From an uncultured Bacilli bacterium (lineage in GTDB: Bacteria; Bacillota_I; Bacilli_A; RF39; UBA660), in assembly GCA_947626215.1 (NCBI GenBank), contig CANQRJ010000049.1, forward strand, positions 1 to 9,565: a DNA stretch of 9,565 nt. The letters are read 5' to 3'. The notes beneath the pieces were generated by a model. The model worked only from the letters and a program-made list of their open reading frames with translations, was not told the DNA's origin and did not search any database. Each line of letters opens with the position of its first letter. The first letter of the stretch is position 1. Made by a program: the position numbers and the translations under genes. Below are positions 1-6,855 of the stretch, piece after piece.

Positions 1-35
1 TTTTTATCACTCTCTTTAAATTTTTTTAGTTTCAT
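1..35 (-). CDS. Surface-protein gene, 5' fragment (runs off left edge)
   Basis: Eleven codons are visible from an ATG at 35, reading MKLKKFKESDK, and the frame is open to the window edge. The start closely matches that of the broken gene at 8205 (MKLKSFKKKDK), and both sit behind the same leader at the same distance. In the paralog this basic stretch precedes a membrane segment, so it is probably the cytoplasmic end of an N-terminal anchor. A GGTGAT sequence lies 7 nt upstream of the ATG, exactly complementary to the ATCACC of the 16S rRNA 3' end, and supports the start. Function beyond 'member of the same surface-protein family' cannot be stated, because the rest of the gene is outside the window. 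Confidence 0.6.
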   Translation of the reverse strand, partial: MKLKKFKESDK

Positions 36-39
36 TTAA

Positions 40-71
40 AAAATCACCATAGTTCCTACTATAGTGATTTT
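40..71 (-). promoter_or_regulatory. Leader hairpin enclosing the ribosome site, copy 1
   Basis: A 14-bp stem (40-53 with 58-71) encloses a 4-nt loop, AGGA on the minus strand; the only imperfection is one G-U wobble. The 3' arm in the RNA carries GGTGAT, the Shine-Dalgarno sequence for the ATG at 35, and ends in a U run. In RNA reading through from deoD the full hairpin could terminate transcription or hide the ribosome site. RNA started from the overlapping promoter would lack some or all of the 5' arm. Confidence 0.6.
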
Positions 72-98
72 ATCATACAACCCCCCCCCCGTCGTCAA
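67..98 (-). promoter_or_regulatory. Promoter with G10 spacer (candidate phase-variable)
   Basis: On the minus strand a -35 of TTGACG (98-93) is followed by a spacer containing ten consecutive G (81-90 on the plus strand are all C). Candidate -10 hexamers are TATGAT (77-72, 5/6 match, spacing 15) and TAAAAT (72-67, 5/6 match, spacing 20). The 14-mer TTGTATGATAAAAT recurs before the operon gene at 6837, supporting it as a -10 region. A homopolymer between the two promoter boxes can gain or lose bases during replication and so change promoter strength. Neither visible spacing is the optimal 17, so the present ON/OFF state cannot be read from the sequence. It would drive the gene starting at 35. 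Confidence 0.65.
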
Positions 99-128
99 TT
101 GACACTTTTGGATGTTATCATTTTTTTC

Positions 129-872
129 TCAAATAATACTATCTAATGCTAAAGTAATCATTTCATCCAGTGAATTTTGTCTTTCTTCTGGAGTTAAAAA
201 ATCTTCATTATATTTACTATCTACTACCGTTAAAATAGCCGCGGATTCTTTTTCAAAACTATTTGCAATATGAAAAAGAGCAAAAGTTTCCATTTCTTCT
301 CCGTATAGTTCTATGTCTTCTGGCACTCTTTTTAGTACATGTTCATTATCTGAATAAAAGCCAAACTGCTCTGTACACATCACCGTTCCATAATGAAAAG
401 TTTTTCCCTTTTCTCTTGCAACATCTATAATATGTTGAGTTAATTTTTCACTAGGTTTTGCAAGATGAGTAGGATCTCCATTATAAGAATAGGCAAAATT
501 AGACTCTGTATAAGAATCTTTTGCAATAATTAAATCTGGTACATGAACTTCTTCCCTTAAAGCTCCACAAGTTCCAATACGAATAATTTTTTGAACATCA
601 TAAAAATAAAATAATTCAAAGGCATAAATACTAACACTAGGCATCCCCATACCATGTGCCATCACAGTGACTCTTTTTCCTTGATACTCTCCTGTATACC
701 CAAGCATATTACGAATTTCATTAATACACTTTGCATTTTGAAGATACTTTTCGGCAATATATTTTGCTCTTAAAGGGTCTCCTGGCATAATGACAATAGG
801 CGCGATGTCTTCTTTTGGACATCCAATATGAGCAGGTTTTAAATGCTCCATAACTGTTGGTGCTTTCAACAC
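129..872 (-). CDS. deoD: Purine nucleoside phosphorylase, DeoD type
   Basis: Cytoplasmic purine-salvage enzyme that splits purine (deoxy)ribonucleosides with phosphate into the base and (deoxy)ribose-1-phosphate; the family is usually hexameric. Its 247 residues match the usual length. Visible family motifs are MPGDPLR (29-35, phosphate loop), IRNMLGYTG (53-61), RIGTCGA (98-104), EEMETFALF (192-200, the Met-Glu that contacts ribose), the catalytic-type Asp at 218 in TVVDS, and ERQ (230-232). The Asp context differs from the E. coli TVSDH, so base preference may differ. The start is GTG 872 or TTG 869; an AAGAAAGAGGGA ribosome site fits either, and the TTG spacing is slightly better. It is transcribed away from the helicase gene. 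Downstream, the hairpin at 40-71 could serve as its terminator. Confidence 0.93.
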   Translation of the reverse strand: MLKAPTVMEHLKPAHIGCPKEDIAPIVIMPGDPLRAKYIAEKYLQNAKCINEIRNMLGYTGEYQGKRVTVMAHGMGMPSVSIYAFELFYFYDVQKIIRIGTCGALREEVHVPDLIIAKDSYTESNFAYSYNGDPTHLAKPSEKLTQHIIDVAREKGKTFHYGTVMCTEQFGFYSDNEHVLKRVPEDIELYGEEMETFALFHIANSFEKESAAILTVVDSKYNEDFLTPEERQNSLDEMITLALDSII

Positions 873-894
873 ACATCCCTCTTTCTTATTCTTA

Positions 895-900
895 ATTATA
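895..900 (-). promoter_or_regulatory. -10 box of the deoD promoter
   Basis: The minus strand reads a perfect TATAAT 23-28 nt upstream of the deoD start. No convincing -35 lies at 16-18 bp spacing, where the sequence is only A/T-rich, so the promoter may depend on an activator or on AT-rich upstream DNA. Confidence 0.55.
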
Positions 901-955
901 CTTTATCAAAAAATAAGAAAATTAGAAACAAAAAAAAATTTAAAATTGTAAATGA

Positions 956-984
956 TTGACAAGTTACTTTTTCTAAAATTTTAT
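956..984 (+). promoter_or_regulatory. Promoter of the helicase gene
   Basis: A perfect TTGACA -35 (956-961), a 17-bp spacer and a TTTTAT -10 (979-984, 4/6 match) predict a transcription start near 991, giving a leader of about 64 nt before the TTG start at 1055. The box repeats at 989-1015 lie over the predicted start. Confidence 0.5.
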
Positions 985-988
985 TCTT

Positions 989-1015
989 TTCGACTTTATT
1001 CGACAAAATTTGACC
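989..1015 (+). promoter_or_regulatory. Three 7-bp boxes at 10-bp steps, Spo0A-box-like
   Basis: TTCGACT (989-995), TTCGACA (999-1005) and TTTGACC (1009-1015) are direct repeats separated by 3 bp. The middle box is a perfect reverse complement of the Spo0A box TGTCGAA; the first has one mismatch and the third two. Tandem 7-mers with 3-bp gaps are the known spacing of Spo0A dimers on DNA. Their place over the predicted start would suit repression of the helicase gene. That Spo0A binds here is inference, and the organism may not encode it. Confidence 0.35.
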
Positions 1016-1054
1016 CTTTTCACATGCTAAAATAACAAACAAGGAAGTGAGAAG

Positions 1055-2503
1055 TTGAAACTTTTAGTAAATAATAAACCTTTAGACGAAGATCAGTTAA
1101 AACCAATTTTAGAAAATGCTCTTTACTCCATGATTATTGCAGGAGCAGGTTCTGGAAAAACAACCACTTTAATTGGAAAAATTAAATATTTAATTGAAGA
1201 AAAAAATTTCTTACCTTCTAGCATATGTGCAATTACATTTACAAATGATGCCGTAGATCACTTAAAAAAATCTTTAGAAGAAAATCATATTGTTGATGTA
1301 CCCTGTTACACTTTTCATAAACTTGCCCTTCATATTTTAGAAAAAAATAAAGAACATCTTAGCATATCACATCCTAATTTACTCCTAGATGTCATTGATC
1401 ACTTTTTTGAATCAAGGTGTTTTGGAAATTCATTTTTAGTAAAAATTATTGAAAAAAAATTTTCTTTTCTTTCTCCTTCTAATGAAAAAAATTATCAAAA
1501 AATCATTCACTCTAAAGACTTTCTTTCTTTTAAGAGAACTATTACTACTTTTCTCCAATTATTTTTAAGTAACAATTATCAAGTCAAAGATTTAAAAACT
1601 TGGATGAAACAGAAAAAATATCAAGATACTCTTCTTCTTATCTATGCGATTTATTGTATTTATGAAACCGAAAAAAGAAGTACCCACTCCATTGATTTTG
1701 ATGATATGATAAGACACGCGACCACATCCCTTCAAAAAAAAGGAAGTCCCGTTCCTTATCAAATGATTTTAGTTGATGAATTTCAAGATTGCTCTTACAT
1801 CCGATTTCATTTTATTGAAGTTTTAGTGAAAACAACTCAATCCATGCTTTGTGTCGTTGGAGATGACTATCAGTCGATTTATCATTTTTCAGGATGTGAT
1901 ATTGAAATCTTTTTAAATTTTAAAAATTATTTTCCTCAAGCTAAAATTTATCAATTAGAAAAAACATATCGAATGAGTGAAGAATTAATCACGGTCGCGA
2001 CAGAATTTGTTATGAAAAATAAGTTTCAAATCAAAAAACATATTTCAAGTGAAAAACATTTAGAAAAACCAATTGTATTTGTTTATTATTCATCCATTCA
2101 AAAAAGTTTTGAAAAAATAATAAAAGAAATTCCTGAAAATCAAAACATCCTTTTATTAGGTCGTTACCAAAAAGATGAAAAGAAAATAGATTTAAATAAA
2201 ATTCATCATCCATCGATCAGATTTTCCACCATTCATGCAGCGAAAGGATTAGAAAGCGACATTGTAATTCTTCTTAATTTAGAAGATGATATCTATGGAC
2301 TTCCCTCCAAACAAAAAGAAGAAAACATTTTATATTTAGTAAAGAAAAGACAAATTTATCCTTATGAAGAAGAAAGACGTCTATTTTTTGTTGCTTTAAC
2401 AAGAACGAAAACCAAAATTTACTGTCTTATTCCAAGAAAAAATCCTTCTATATTTGTAGAAGAATTAAAAAGAAATAAAAATATTGAAAAAAGATATTTT
2501 TAA
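1055..2503 (+). CDS. Short UvrD/PcrA-family ATP-dependent helicase
   Basis: Superfamily 1 DNA helicase, expected to unwind DNA 3'-5' using ATP in the cytoplasm. All core motifs are present in order: Walker A AGAGSGKT (29-36), Ia ITFTNDA (60-66), Ib YTFHKLA (85-91), IDFDDMI (213-219), Walker B DEFQD (241-245), III GDDYQSIYHFSG (269-280), IV around TYRM (304-307), V STIHAAKGLES (391-401) and VI EERRLFFVALTRTK (439-452). At 482 residues it is much shorter than PcrA/UvrD (about 700-750). The spacing between motifs IV and V (about 85 residues) shows that most of the 2B subdomain is missing, so it is unlikely to be the housekeeping PcrA. Start TTG 1055 follows AAGGAAGTGA. The tract A8 at 1734-1741 is in frame. 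The gene stands alone, divergent from deoD and ending 1 bp from the lipoprotein gene's stop. Confidence 0.88.
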   Translation: MKLLVNNKPLDEDQLKPILENALYSMIIAGAGSGKTTTLIGKIKYLIEEKNFLPSSICAITFTNDAVDHLKKSLEENHIVDVPCYTFHKLALHILEKNKEHLSISHPNLLLDVIDHFFESRCFGNSFLVKIIEKKFSFLSPSNEKNYQKIIHSKDFLSFKRTITTFLQLFLSNNYQVKDLKTWMKQKKYQDTLLLIYAIYCIYETEKRSTHSIDFDDMIRHATTSLQKKGSPVPYQMILVDEFQDCSYIRFHFIEVLVKTTQSMLCVVGDDYQSIYHFSGCDIEIFLNFKNYFPQAKIYQLEKTYRMSEELITVATEFVMKNKFQIKKHISSEKHLEKPIVFVYYSSIQKSFEKIIKEIPENQNILLLGRYQKDEKKIDLNKIHHPSIRFSTIHAAKGLESDIVILLNLEDDIYGLPSKQKEENILYLVKKRQIYPYEEERRLFFVALTRTKTKIYCLIPRKNPSIFVEELKRNKNIEKRYF

Positions 2504-2504
2504 A

Positions 2505-2972
2505 TTAAATTTCTAAAACATATTCAATACTAATGACTGTATCATTGGAAACAATAAATTTTAAAAGGGTATTTCCTTTTTGATATTGATACATCGTATC
2601 TTCTTTTTGGTAATCTGTTCCATAAAGATCTAACATTTTTTGAAGAGAATCACTGATTTTTAAACCTTCTGTCGTTTCGATATTTTCATCTAAAAAATAG
2701 ATCACCGCGACTTTTTCTTCTCCATCTATTGGATACGTAGTCACTTCAAAATCTGAATAACGATAGGTTTTATCAAGTCCTTCAAATGCACAACTAGAGA
2801 CCTCGGAATAAGATAGTTCCTCTCCATATTTTTCTTTTGAAAAAACTTCCCCTAAAGTAAACGTTTGATTTTGATACTTTAAAGCAAAACTTTCTTCTAC
2901 AGTTTCTTTGTTTTCACAACCTAATAGACAAAGTCCTAATAAACTTAGAATAAAAATTTTTCGCAATTTCAT
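2505..2972 (-). CDS. Small lipoprotein, last gene of the surface-acylation operon
   Basis: A 155-residue secreted lipoprotein. It begins with a basic MKLRK, a hydrophobic stretch and the lipobox LLGC, with the lipidated Cys at 19, so the mature protein should be anchored on the outer face of the membrane. The mature part is acidic and includes SCAFEGLDKTY (about 60-70) and TYPIDGEEKVAVIYFLDE (79-96). I recall this pattern as typical of small Bacillota lipoproteins near MBOAT/SGNH genes, but its function is unknown to me. The start ATG overlaps the stop of the SGNH gene by 4 nt (ATGA), and AAGGAAGTGG lies just upstream, so the two are translationally coupled. No terminator hairpin is visible after it; the convergent helicase gene begins its stop codon immediately. 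Confidence 0.8.
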   Translation of the reverse strand: MKLRKIFILSLLGLCLLGCENKETVEESFALKYQNQTFTLGEVFSKEKYGEELSYSEVSSCAFEGLDKTYRYSDFEVTTYPIDGEEKVAVIYFLDENIETTEGLKISDSLQKMLDLYGTDYQKEDTMYQYQKGNTLLKFIVSNDTVISIEYVLEI

Positions 2973-3976
2973 GATTCCACTTCCTTATAATACTCTCTTA
3001 ATTTCTTTTCATAAACCTCTTTTATCTTATCATCATTTCGATGATCCTGCAAGGAATACTTTTCTTTTAAAATAGCTCCAAAATAAGTAGATAGTTTATT
3101 TGCACCCGTAAGATTTAAGTGCAAACCTCCGTCATACGTATCTTTTTGATAGTCAATTCCAATTTCTTCAATTTTTTCTAAAAAGTTATAATAATCTAGT
3201 TGATAAGTATTTGCATACCTCTTTATATTTTCTTCATACTCTGGATACCAATAAGGATAAAGACTTGGGGCTTTCATAAGTACCAAAGTGATTTTATTTT
3301 CTTCACATAACACACGAATCTTATCTAAATATTCATAATCAATGGGTGAAAAGTCACTTTGTGTTAAAGGTCTTTCAGTGGGAAAAGACGTATAAGGTTT
3401 TACATTTTGATTAATTAAAAAACCATTATGAGTATTCTTTTTCTTTTGGAATAGATAGGTAAAATCTTCATCGGTTAAACTAGTAATTCTTGAGTGATAA
3501 CGTAAAATAGGAAAAAGATAAGAGAAAAAGTTTTCTTCTTTCGTCATTGAGGCTTTTATAATTTCTATTTTTTCTTTGCTCCACTTCATTTCATCAATAG
3601 TAAGACGGTTATAGGCTTCACTTACCGGTTCGCTATAACGCATCGCATTGACATTTAAAACAACCACTTTTGGAGTTTCATAATGAAGGGTTTCTTTTAA
3701 TATAAAATAAGATTGCCACATGAGTTGTTGACTTGTTCCTCTTACATAAGAAGTAATTCCATAATTTTCATAAAGATTCATTGGATTTAGATTTGCATAA
3801 ACTTCACAATCTCCTAAAAACAAAACGTCATGATGCGTATTTTCTAAATAATAATCCCGAATCATTCCCCCTTCTACTAAATGAATAGAATATTTAGGCG
3901 AAACAAGTTCACTTATAAAAACAAACAAAACTATAAAAAGAAAAAGAATTCCAAAAACAATACCTACTCTTTTCAT
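2969..3976 (-). CDS. DltD/SGNH-like membrane-anchored protein, MBOAT partner
   Basis: A 335-residue protein with one N-terminal membrane segment (about 4-24), the rest predicted extracellular. The fold is suggested by the block-I-like VLFLGDCEVY (51-60), the region KVVVLNV (103-109), LVLMKAPSLYP (231-241) and the C-terminal DGGLHLNLTGA (282-292), which supplies the Asp and His of an SGNH triad (D282, H286). Where GDSL enzymes have Ser, this protein has Cys (GDCE, C57), so hydrolase or transferase chemistry is uncertain. Partner proteins of this kind (DltD, PatB, AlgJ/AlgX-like) work with an MBOAT to move acyl groups onto envelope polymers. Here the MBOAT gene is 21 nt upstream and the lipoprotein gene overlaps the end. 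A ribosome site AAAGGAAAG precedes the ATG, with a rather long gap. Confidence 0.78.
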   Translation of the reverse strand: MKRVGIVFGILFLFIVLFVFISELVSPKYSIHLVEGGMIRDYYLENTHHDVLFLGDCEVYANLNPMNLYENYGITSYVRGTSQQLMWQSYFILKETLHYETPKVVVLNVNAMRYSEPVSEAYNRLTIDEMKWSKEKIEIIKASMTKEENFFSYLFPILRYHSRITSLTDEDFTYLFQKKKNTHNGFLINQNVKPYTSFPTERPLTQSDFSPIDYEYLDKIRVLCEENKITLVLMKAPSLYPYWYPEYEENIKRYANTYQLDYYNFLEKIEEIGIDYQKDTYDGGLHLNLTGANKLSTYFGAILKEKYSLQDHRNDDKIKEVYEKKLREYYKEVES

Positions 3977-3997
3977 TTAAAATGCACTTTCCTTTCT

Positions 3998-5254
3998 TTA
4001 AAATTTACTATAGATAAATTCTTCTACTTTAAATCCAATTCCATATACTCCCAAAAGTAAAACGAGAAGAAGAAGTAAAAGCGTGAGAGCAAATTTTCCT
4101 TCATTAGGCATTTTTTTGATAACAGTTGTAATTTTTTCTTTTTTTAAATCTAAGAAAAAGAAGAAAACTAAAGCTATTAGTAATATCACCCATTCTCCCA
4201 TATTGAATGAGAAATTTGCGAAGTTTTTAGAAAACGCACTCCATGAAAAACAAACAAGAATTTCACCTAATTTTTGAAAAGCTTGAATGGGATTTGGAAA
4301 AAGAAAGAAAATCCATAAAAGAGAAACGATAAAAAATGTAAGAATCCGATTTAATGTTTTATATTTTGTTTTAAAGGAAAATAAAACACAGAAAGCATGC
4401 ATAAGTCCCCAAAAAATGTAACTAACACCATGCCATAATCCAGAAACTAAAAAAGTAATAATCACGGCAAAATACATCCGTACTTTTCCCTTTTTACTTC
4501 CACCTAAAGGAATATAAATATAATCTTTTAAAAATTCACTTAATCCGATATGCCAACGTCTCCAAAATTCTTTCACGGTCTCACTTAAGAATGGACGATC
4601 AAAATTTTCTTTTAATGGAACGCCTAAAATTCTAGAGCCACCCATTACAATATCAATTCCTCCACTAAAATCAGAATAAAGTAAAATAGAATAACATAAA
4701 CATGAAAATAAAATCGAAATTCCGTCTTGATGAGTAGAAGAAAAATAACCTACTATAATAGATGCTCTTCCTGCGATCACTAATTTTTTAAAAAGACCGA
4801 CCATGATTTGGATAAGCCCATTCCAAATATCATCCTTTTTTATTTTTCGTTTTTGAAGTAAATTTTTCTTGGCATCTTCATATCGATGAATCGGTCCAAT
4901 AAAAAGACAAGGAAAGTAAAACAAAAACAATGCATAAGAAAAAAAGTTTTTCTCGGATTCATATTTTCCTTTATAAACATCTACTAAATAAGCGACTACT
5001 TGTAAAGTATAATAAGAAATCCCTAAAGGTGCTACAATGTTTTTTGTTTCTGGAAAAAAAGGAAAAACTCGAAAAAGAATTAAAAAGACAACTTGAATGG
5101 AAATTCCAAAAAGAAGAAGAAATGGACTGTTATTTTTCTCTAACTTTCTTCCAATAAAATAAGAAGTAAACAATGTAAATAAAATGTAAAATAAGTTTTG
5201 GATTCCAAAAGAAACATAAACCAAAATACTAATAAGAAGTAAAAGAGTATTCAT
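3998..5254 (-). CDS. MBOAT-family membrane O-acyltransferase (DltB/PatA-like)
   Basis: Polytopic membrane protein of 418 residues that should carry acyl groups from a cytoplasmic donor across the membrane to an acceptor outside. From M1 at 5254, visible signatures are GPIHRY (120-125), YSDFSGG (193-199), EFWRRWHIGLSEFLKDYIYIPLGG (from 229) and SGLWHG (271-276), with the conserved MBOAT His at 275 and another at 235. About ten hydrophobic segments are spread through it. I chose ATG 5254 over the longer frame to 5287: it follows GGAGG by 7 nt, and its first base is the last of the previous gene's stop (TAATG), indicating coupling. The SGNH-like partner follows directly. Whether it transfers acetyl, D-alanyl or another group cannot be decided; no dltA or dltC is nearby, which argues against a D-alanylation operon. 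Confidence 0.88.
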   Translation of the reverse strand: MNTLLLLISILVYVSFGIQNLFYILFTLFTSYFIGRKLEKNNSPFLLLFGISIQVVFLILFRVFPFFPETKNIVAPLGISYYTLQVVAYLVDVYKGKYESEKNFFSYALFLFYFPCLFIGPIHRYEDAKKNLLQKRKIKKDDIWNGLIQIMVGLFKKLVIAGRASIIVGYFSSTHQDGISILFSCLCYSILLYSDFSGGIDIVMGGSRILGVPLKENFDRPFLSETVKEFWRRWHIGLSEFLKDYIYIPLGGSKKGKVRMYFAVIITFLVSGLWHGVSYIFWGLMHAFCVLFSFKTKYKTLNRILTFFIVSLLWIFFLFPNPIQAFQKLGEILVCFSWSAFSKNFANFSFNMGEWVILLIALVFFFFLDLKKEKITTVIKKMPNEGKFALTLLLLLLVLLLGVYGIGFKVEEFIYSKF

Positions 5255-6837
5255 TAGTTTGCCTCCGGCCATGCAGAATGGTCCCAATCTCTTCCTTGTA
5301 ACATTTGAAGTCTTTCCGTATCATTGGAACAAATAATTCCTTCTTGTAAATTTCCAGGGGTAGCATCACTATGACACCATTTCCCACCAGAATAAACTAA
5401 ATTCCAATAATGACTCCGATCTGTCGTCCAAATAAGTTTAACCGTATAACCTTTTGCTTCCAAAAGAGCTTTATAGACCATCGCGTGAACATAACAATTT
5501 CCACGATAGTTTGTTAGTCCATACCAAACAGGATCACTATCACCCCAAGAATCACTATAATGAACCGTTGATTTTACATATTGATTAATTTCTGGAATAC
5601 TAGATCCCACTCGACTTGCATGAGTTCTTACTAGAGCATTCACATCTTCTTGATCATGATTCACAATAATTTTTCGACTTGCCGTTTTAGTATTTCCAGA
5701 AGAATCTGTAGCCGAATAAGTCGCATAATAAGTACCGGCGACATTTACATTTACTTTACTAGAGTTTACAGATACAGAAACTGGACCATCTTTATCGTCT
5801 CTTGCCGAAACTCCAGACATAAAATTAATAGACGAATGTTTATTGATAGTTAATGTACTAAGTCCATAAATAACTGGTGCAGTGGTATCTTTCACAATCG
5901 CGAGTTGTGCTTTTTTTGTTGTTTGTAAACCATTTTGATCTATCGCCTGAATTTCAATTTCATGAGTTCCCAATACTCCAAAAGGAATTTCTGTTAAAAG
6001 TGTCGTCGTAACCTCACCTGATGCATCACTCGCTTGAGCAATAAAATCTTCTTTTTTCAAAGTTTTTACATCATCATAAATCGTAACATTTTTTAATTCA
6101 AGAGTTGGAGGGGTCGTATCTTTTACCACAATTTTAGAAGTATACTCAGTTTCTTCATATAAAACATGAATCACATATTCTCCTAAAACTTTTTGATTTA
6201 CTAAATCAATTTCTTCTTGAGAAATTTCAATCACATCTTCTTTATTATAAAGTAAATCTTCTTTTTTAAAAACAGTTCCAAGTTCAAGTTCAAAAAAGGA
6301 TTTAATCACTCCAACATGTAAAATGGTTTCTTTTTTTGTTTCATTTCCATATGCATCTTTTACTAAAATAGAAATAGAATAATCTCCAAATTTTGAAATA
6401 TCAGGAACACTTTCTAATTGAACAGAATCAATAGAAGATAAATCTGTTTTAGAAACAATAAAATCTTCTGGATTGATCTCATAATCGATATATTTATAAA
6501 GTTCTTGTACTTCTACCTCTGGAGGTGTCGTGTCTACAATTTTTAAAAGACTCGTTTTCTTTTTATGATTGATTTCTAATTCAATTTCATACTCGCCTAC
6601 TTTTGAAAAATCAATATCCTCAAAAGAAGTTAAAAATTGAGTATTTTCTGGAATTTCATGATAAAAAAACATTTCTTCTTCTAAAGTCGTTCCAAGTTCA
6701 AGAGTCACAACATCTTTATAACCATAATAATAAGTATAAAAAATTAAATATAAAAAGATAGGCAATACAAGCACATTAAAAGCAATAATAAAATAGATCC
6801 AGTAATTTTTAGTAAAATTTTTGAACTTCATATACAT
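5254..6837 (-). CDS. Membrane-anchored Ig-like repeat protein with transglutaminase-like domain
   Basis: A 527-residue protein with a short basic N-terminus, a membrane segment (about 12-36) and a large extracellular part. Ig-like modules follow one another, marked by the boundaries KIVDTTPPEVEV (99-110), KDTTPPTLEL (239-248) and KDTTAPVIYG (316-325). The last, ending TYYATYSATDSSGNT (369-383), is typical of the bacterial surface Ig-like (DUF5011) family. The C-terminal domain is transglutaminase/protease-like: Cys448 in RGNCYVHA, His476 in SHYWNLV and Asp491 in HSDATPGN form the expected triad. It may cleave or cross-link a surface protein, or act as a scaffold for the MBOAT/SGNH pair encoded next. 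It is the first gene of the operon; its stop overlaps the MBOAT start. Start codons at 6837 and 6831 are both possible. Confidence 0.83.
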   Translation of the reverse strand: MYMKFKNFTKNYWIYFIIAFNVLVLPIFLYLIFYTYYYGYKDVVTLELGTTLEEEMFFYHEIPENTQFLTSFEDIDFSKVGEYEIELEINHKKKTSLLKIVDTTPPEVEVQELYKYIDYEINPEDFIVSKTDLSSIDSVQLESVPDISKFGDYSISILVKDAYGNETKKETILHVGVIKSFFELELGTVFKKEDLLYNKEDVIEISQEEIDLVNQKVLGEYVIHVLYEETEYTSKIVVKDTTPPTLELKNVTIYDDVKTLKKEDFIAQASDASGEVTTTLLTEIPFGVLGTHEIEIQAIDQNGLQTTKKAQLAIVKDTTAPVIYGLSTLTINKHSSINFMSGVSARDDKDGPVSVSVNSSKVNVNVAGTYYATYSATDSSGNTKTASRKIIVNHDQEDVNALVRTHASRVGSSIPEINQYVKSTVHYSDSWGDSDPVWYGLTNYRGNCYVHAMVYKALLEAKGYTVKLIWTTDRSHYWNLVYSGGKWCHSDATPGNLQEGIICSNDTERLQMLQGRDWDHSAWPEAN

Positions 6838-6855
6838 TCTACACTTTCTTGTATT

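Larger units (their letters stand above)
36..106 (-). repeat. Shared surface-gene leader, copy 1
   Basis: Read on the minus strand this 71-bp segment contains AGTG, the palindrome GTCAATTGAC (94-103), a G10 run, TTGTATGATAAAAT, an inverted repeat and the ATG of the gene at 35. Copy 2 lies at 8206-8275 in the same orientation, with the same order of parts and nearly the same length. The match continues into the first codons of both genes. No other full copy is visible in the window. Confidence 0.8.

Noticed and set aside
40..103. Leader repeat as an insertion-sequence end, CRISPR repeat or integron attC site
   Set aside because: No transposase, integrase, target duplication or repeat/spacer array is present, and the parts fit a promoter plus ribosome-site hairpin better.
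1734..1741. A8 tract in the helicase gene as a phase switch
   Set aside because: The frame is intact, the gene is not a surface protein and A runs are common in this AT-rich sequence.
4083..5157. Plus-strand ORFs at 4083-4277 and 4930-5157
   Set aside because: They lie opposite a well-supported MBOAT gene, are lysine/phenylalanine-rich low-complexity translations and lack a convincing start context.
3998..5254. Naming the MBOAT/SGNH pair dltB/dltD
   Set aside because: No dltA or dltC is adjacent and the partner has GDCE instead of GDS, so D-alanylation is not supported.
5254..5287. Longer MBOAT start at 5287
   Set aside because: The extra residues are not family-like and overlap the previous gene by 34 nt, whereas ATG 5254 has a GGAGG site at 7 nt and a TAATG junction.
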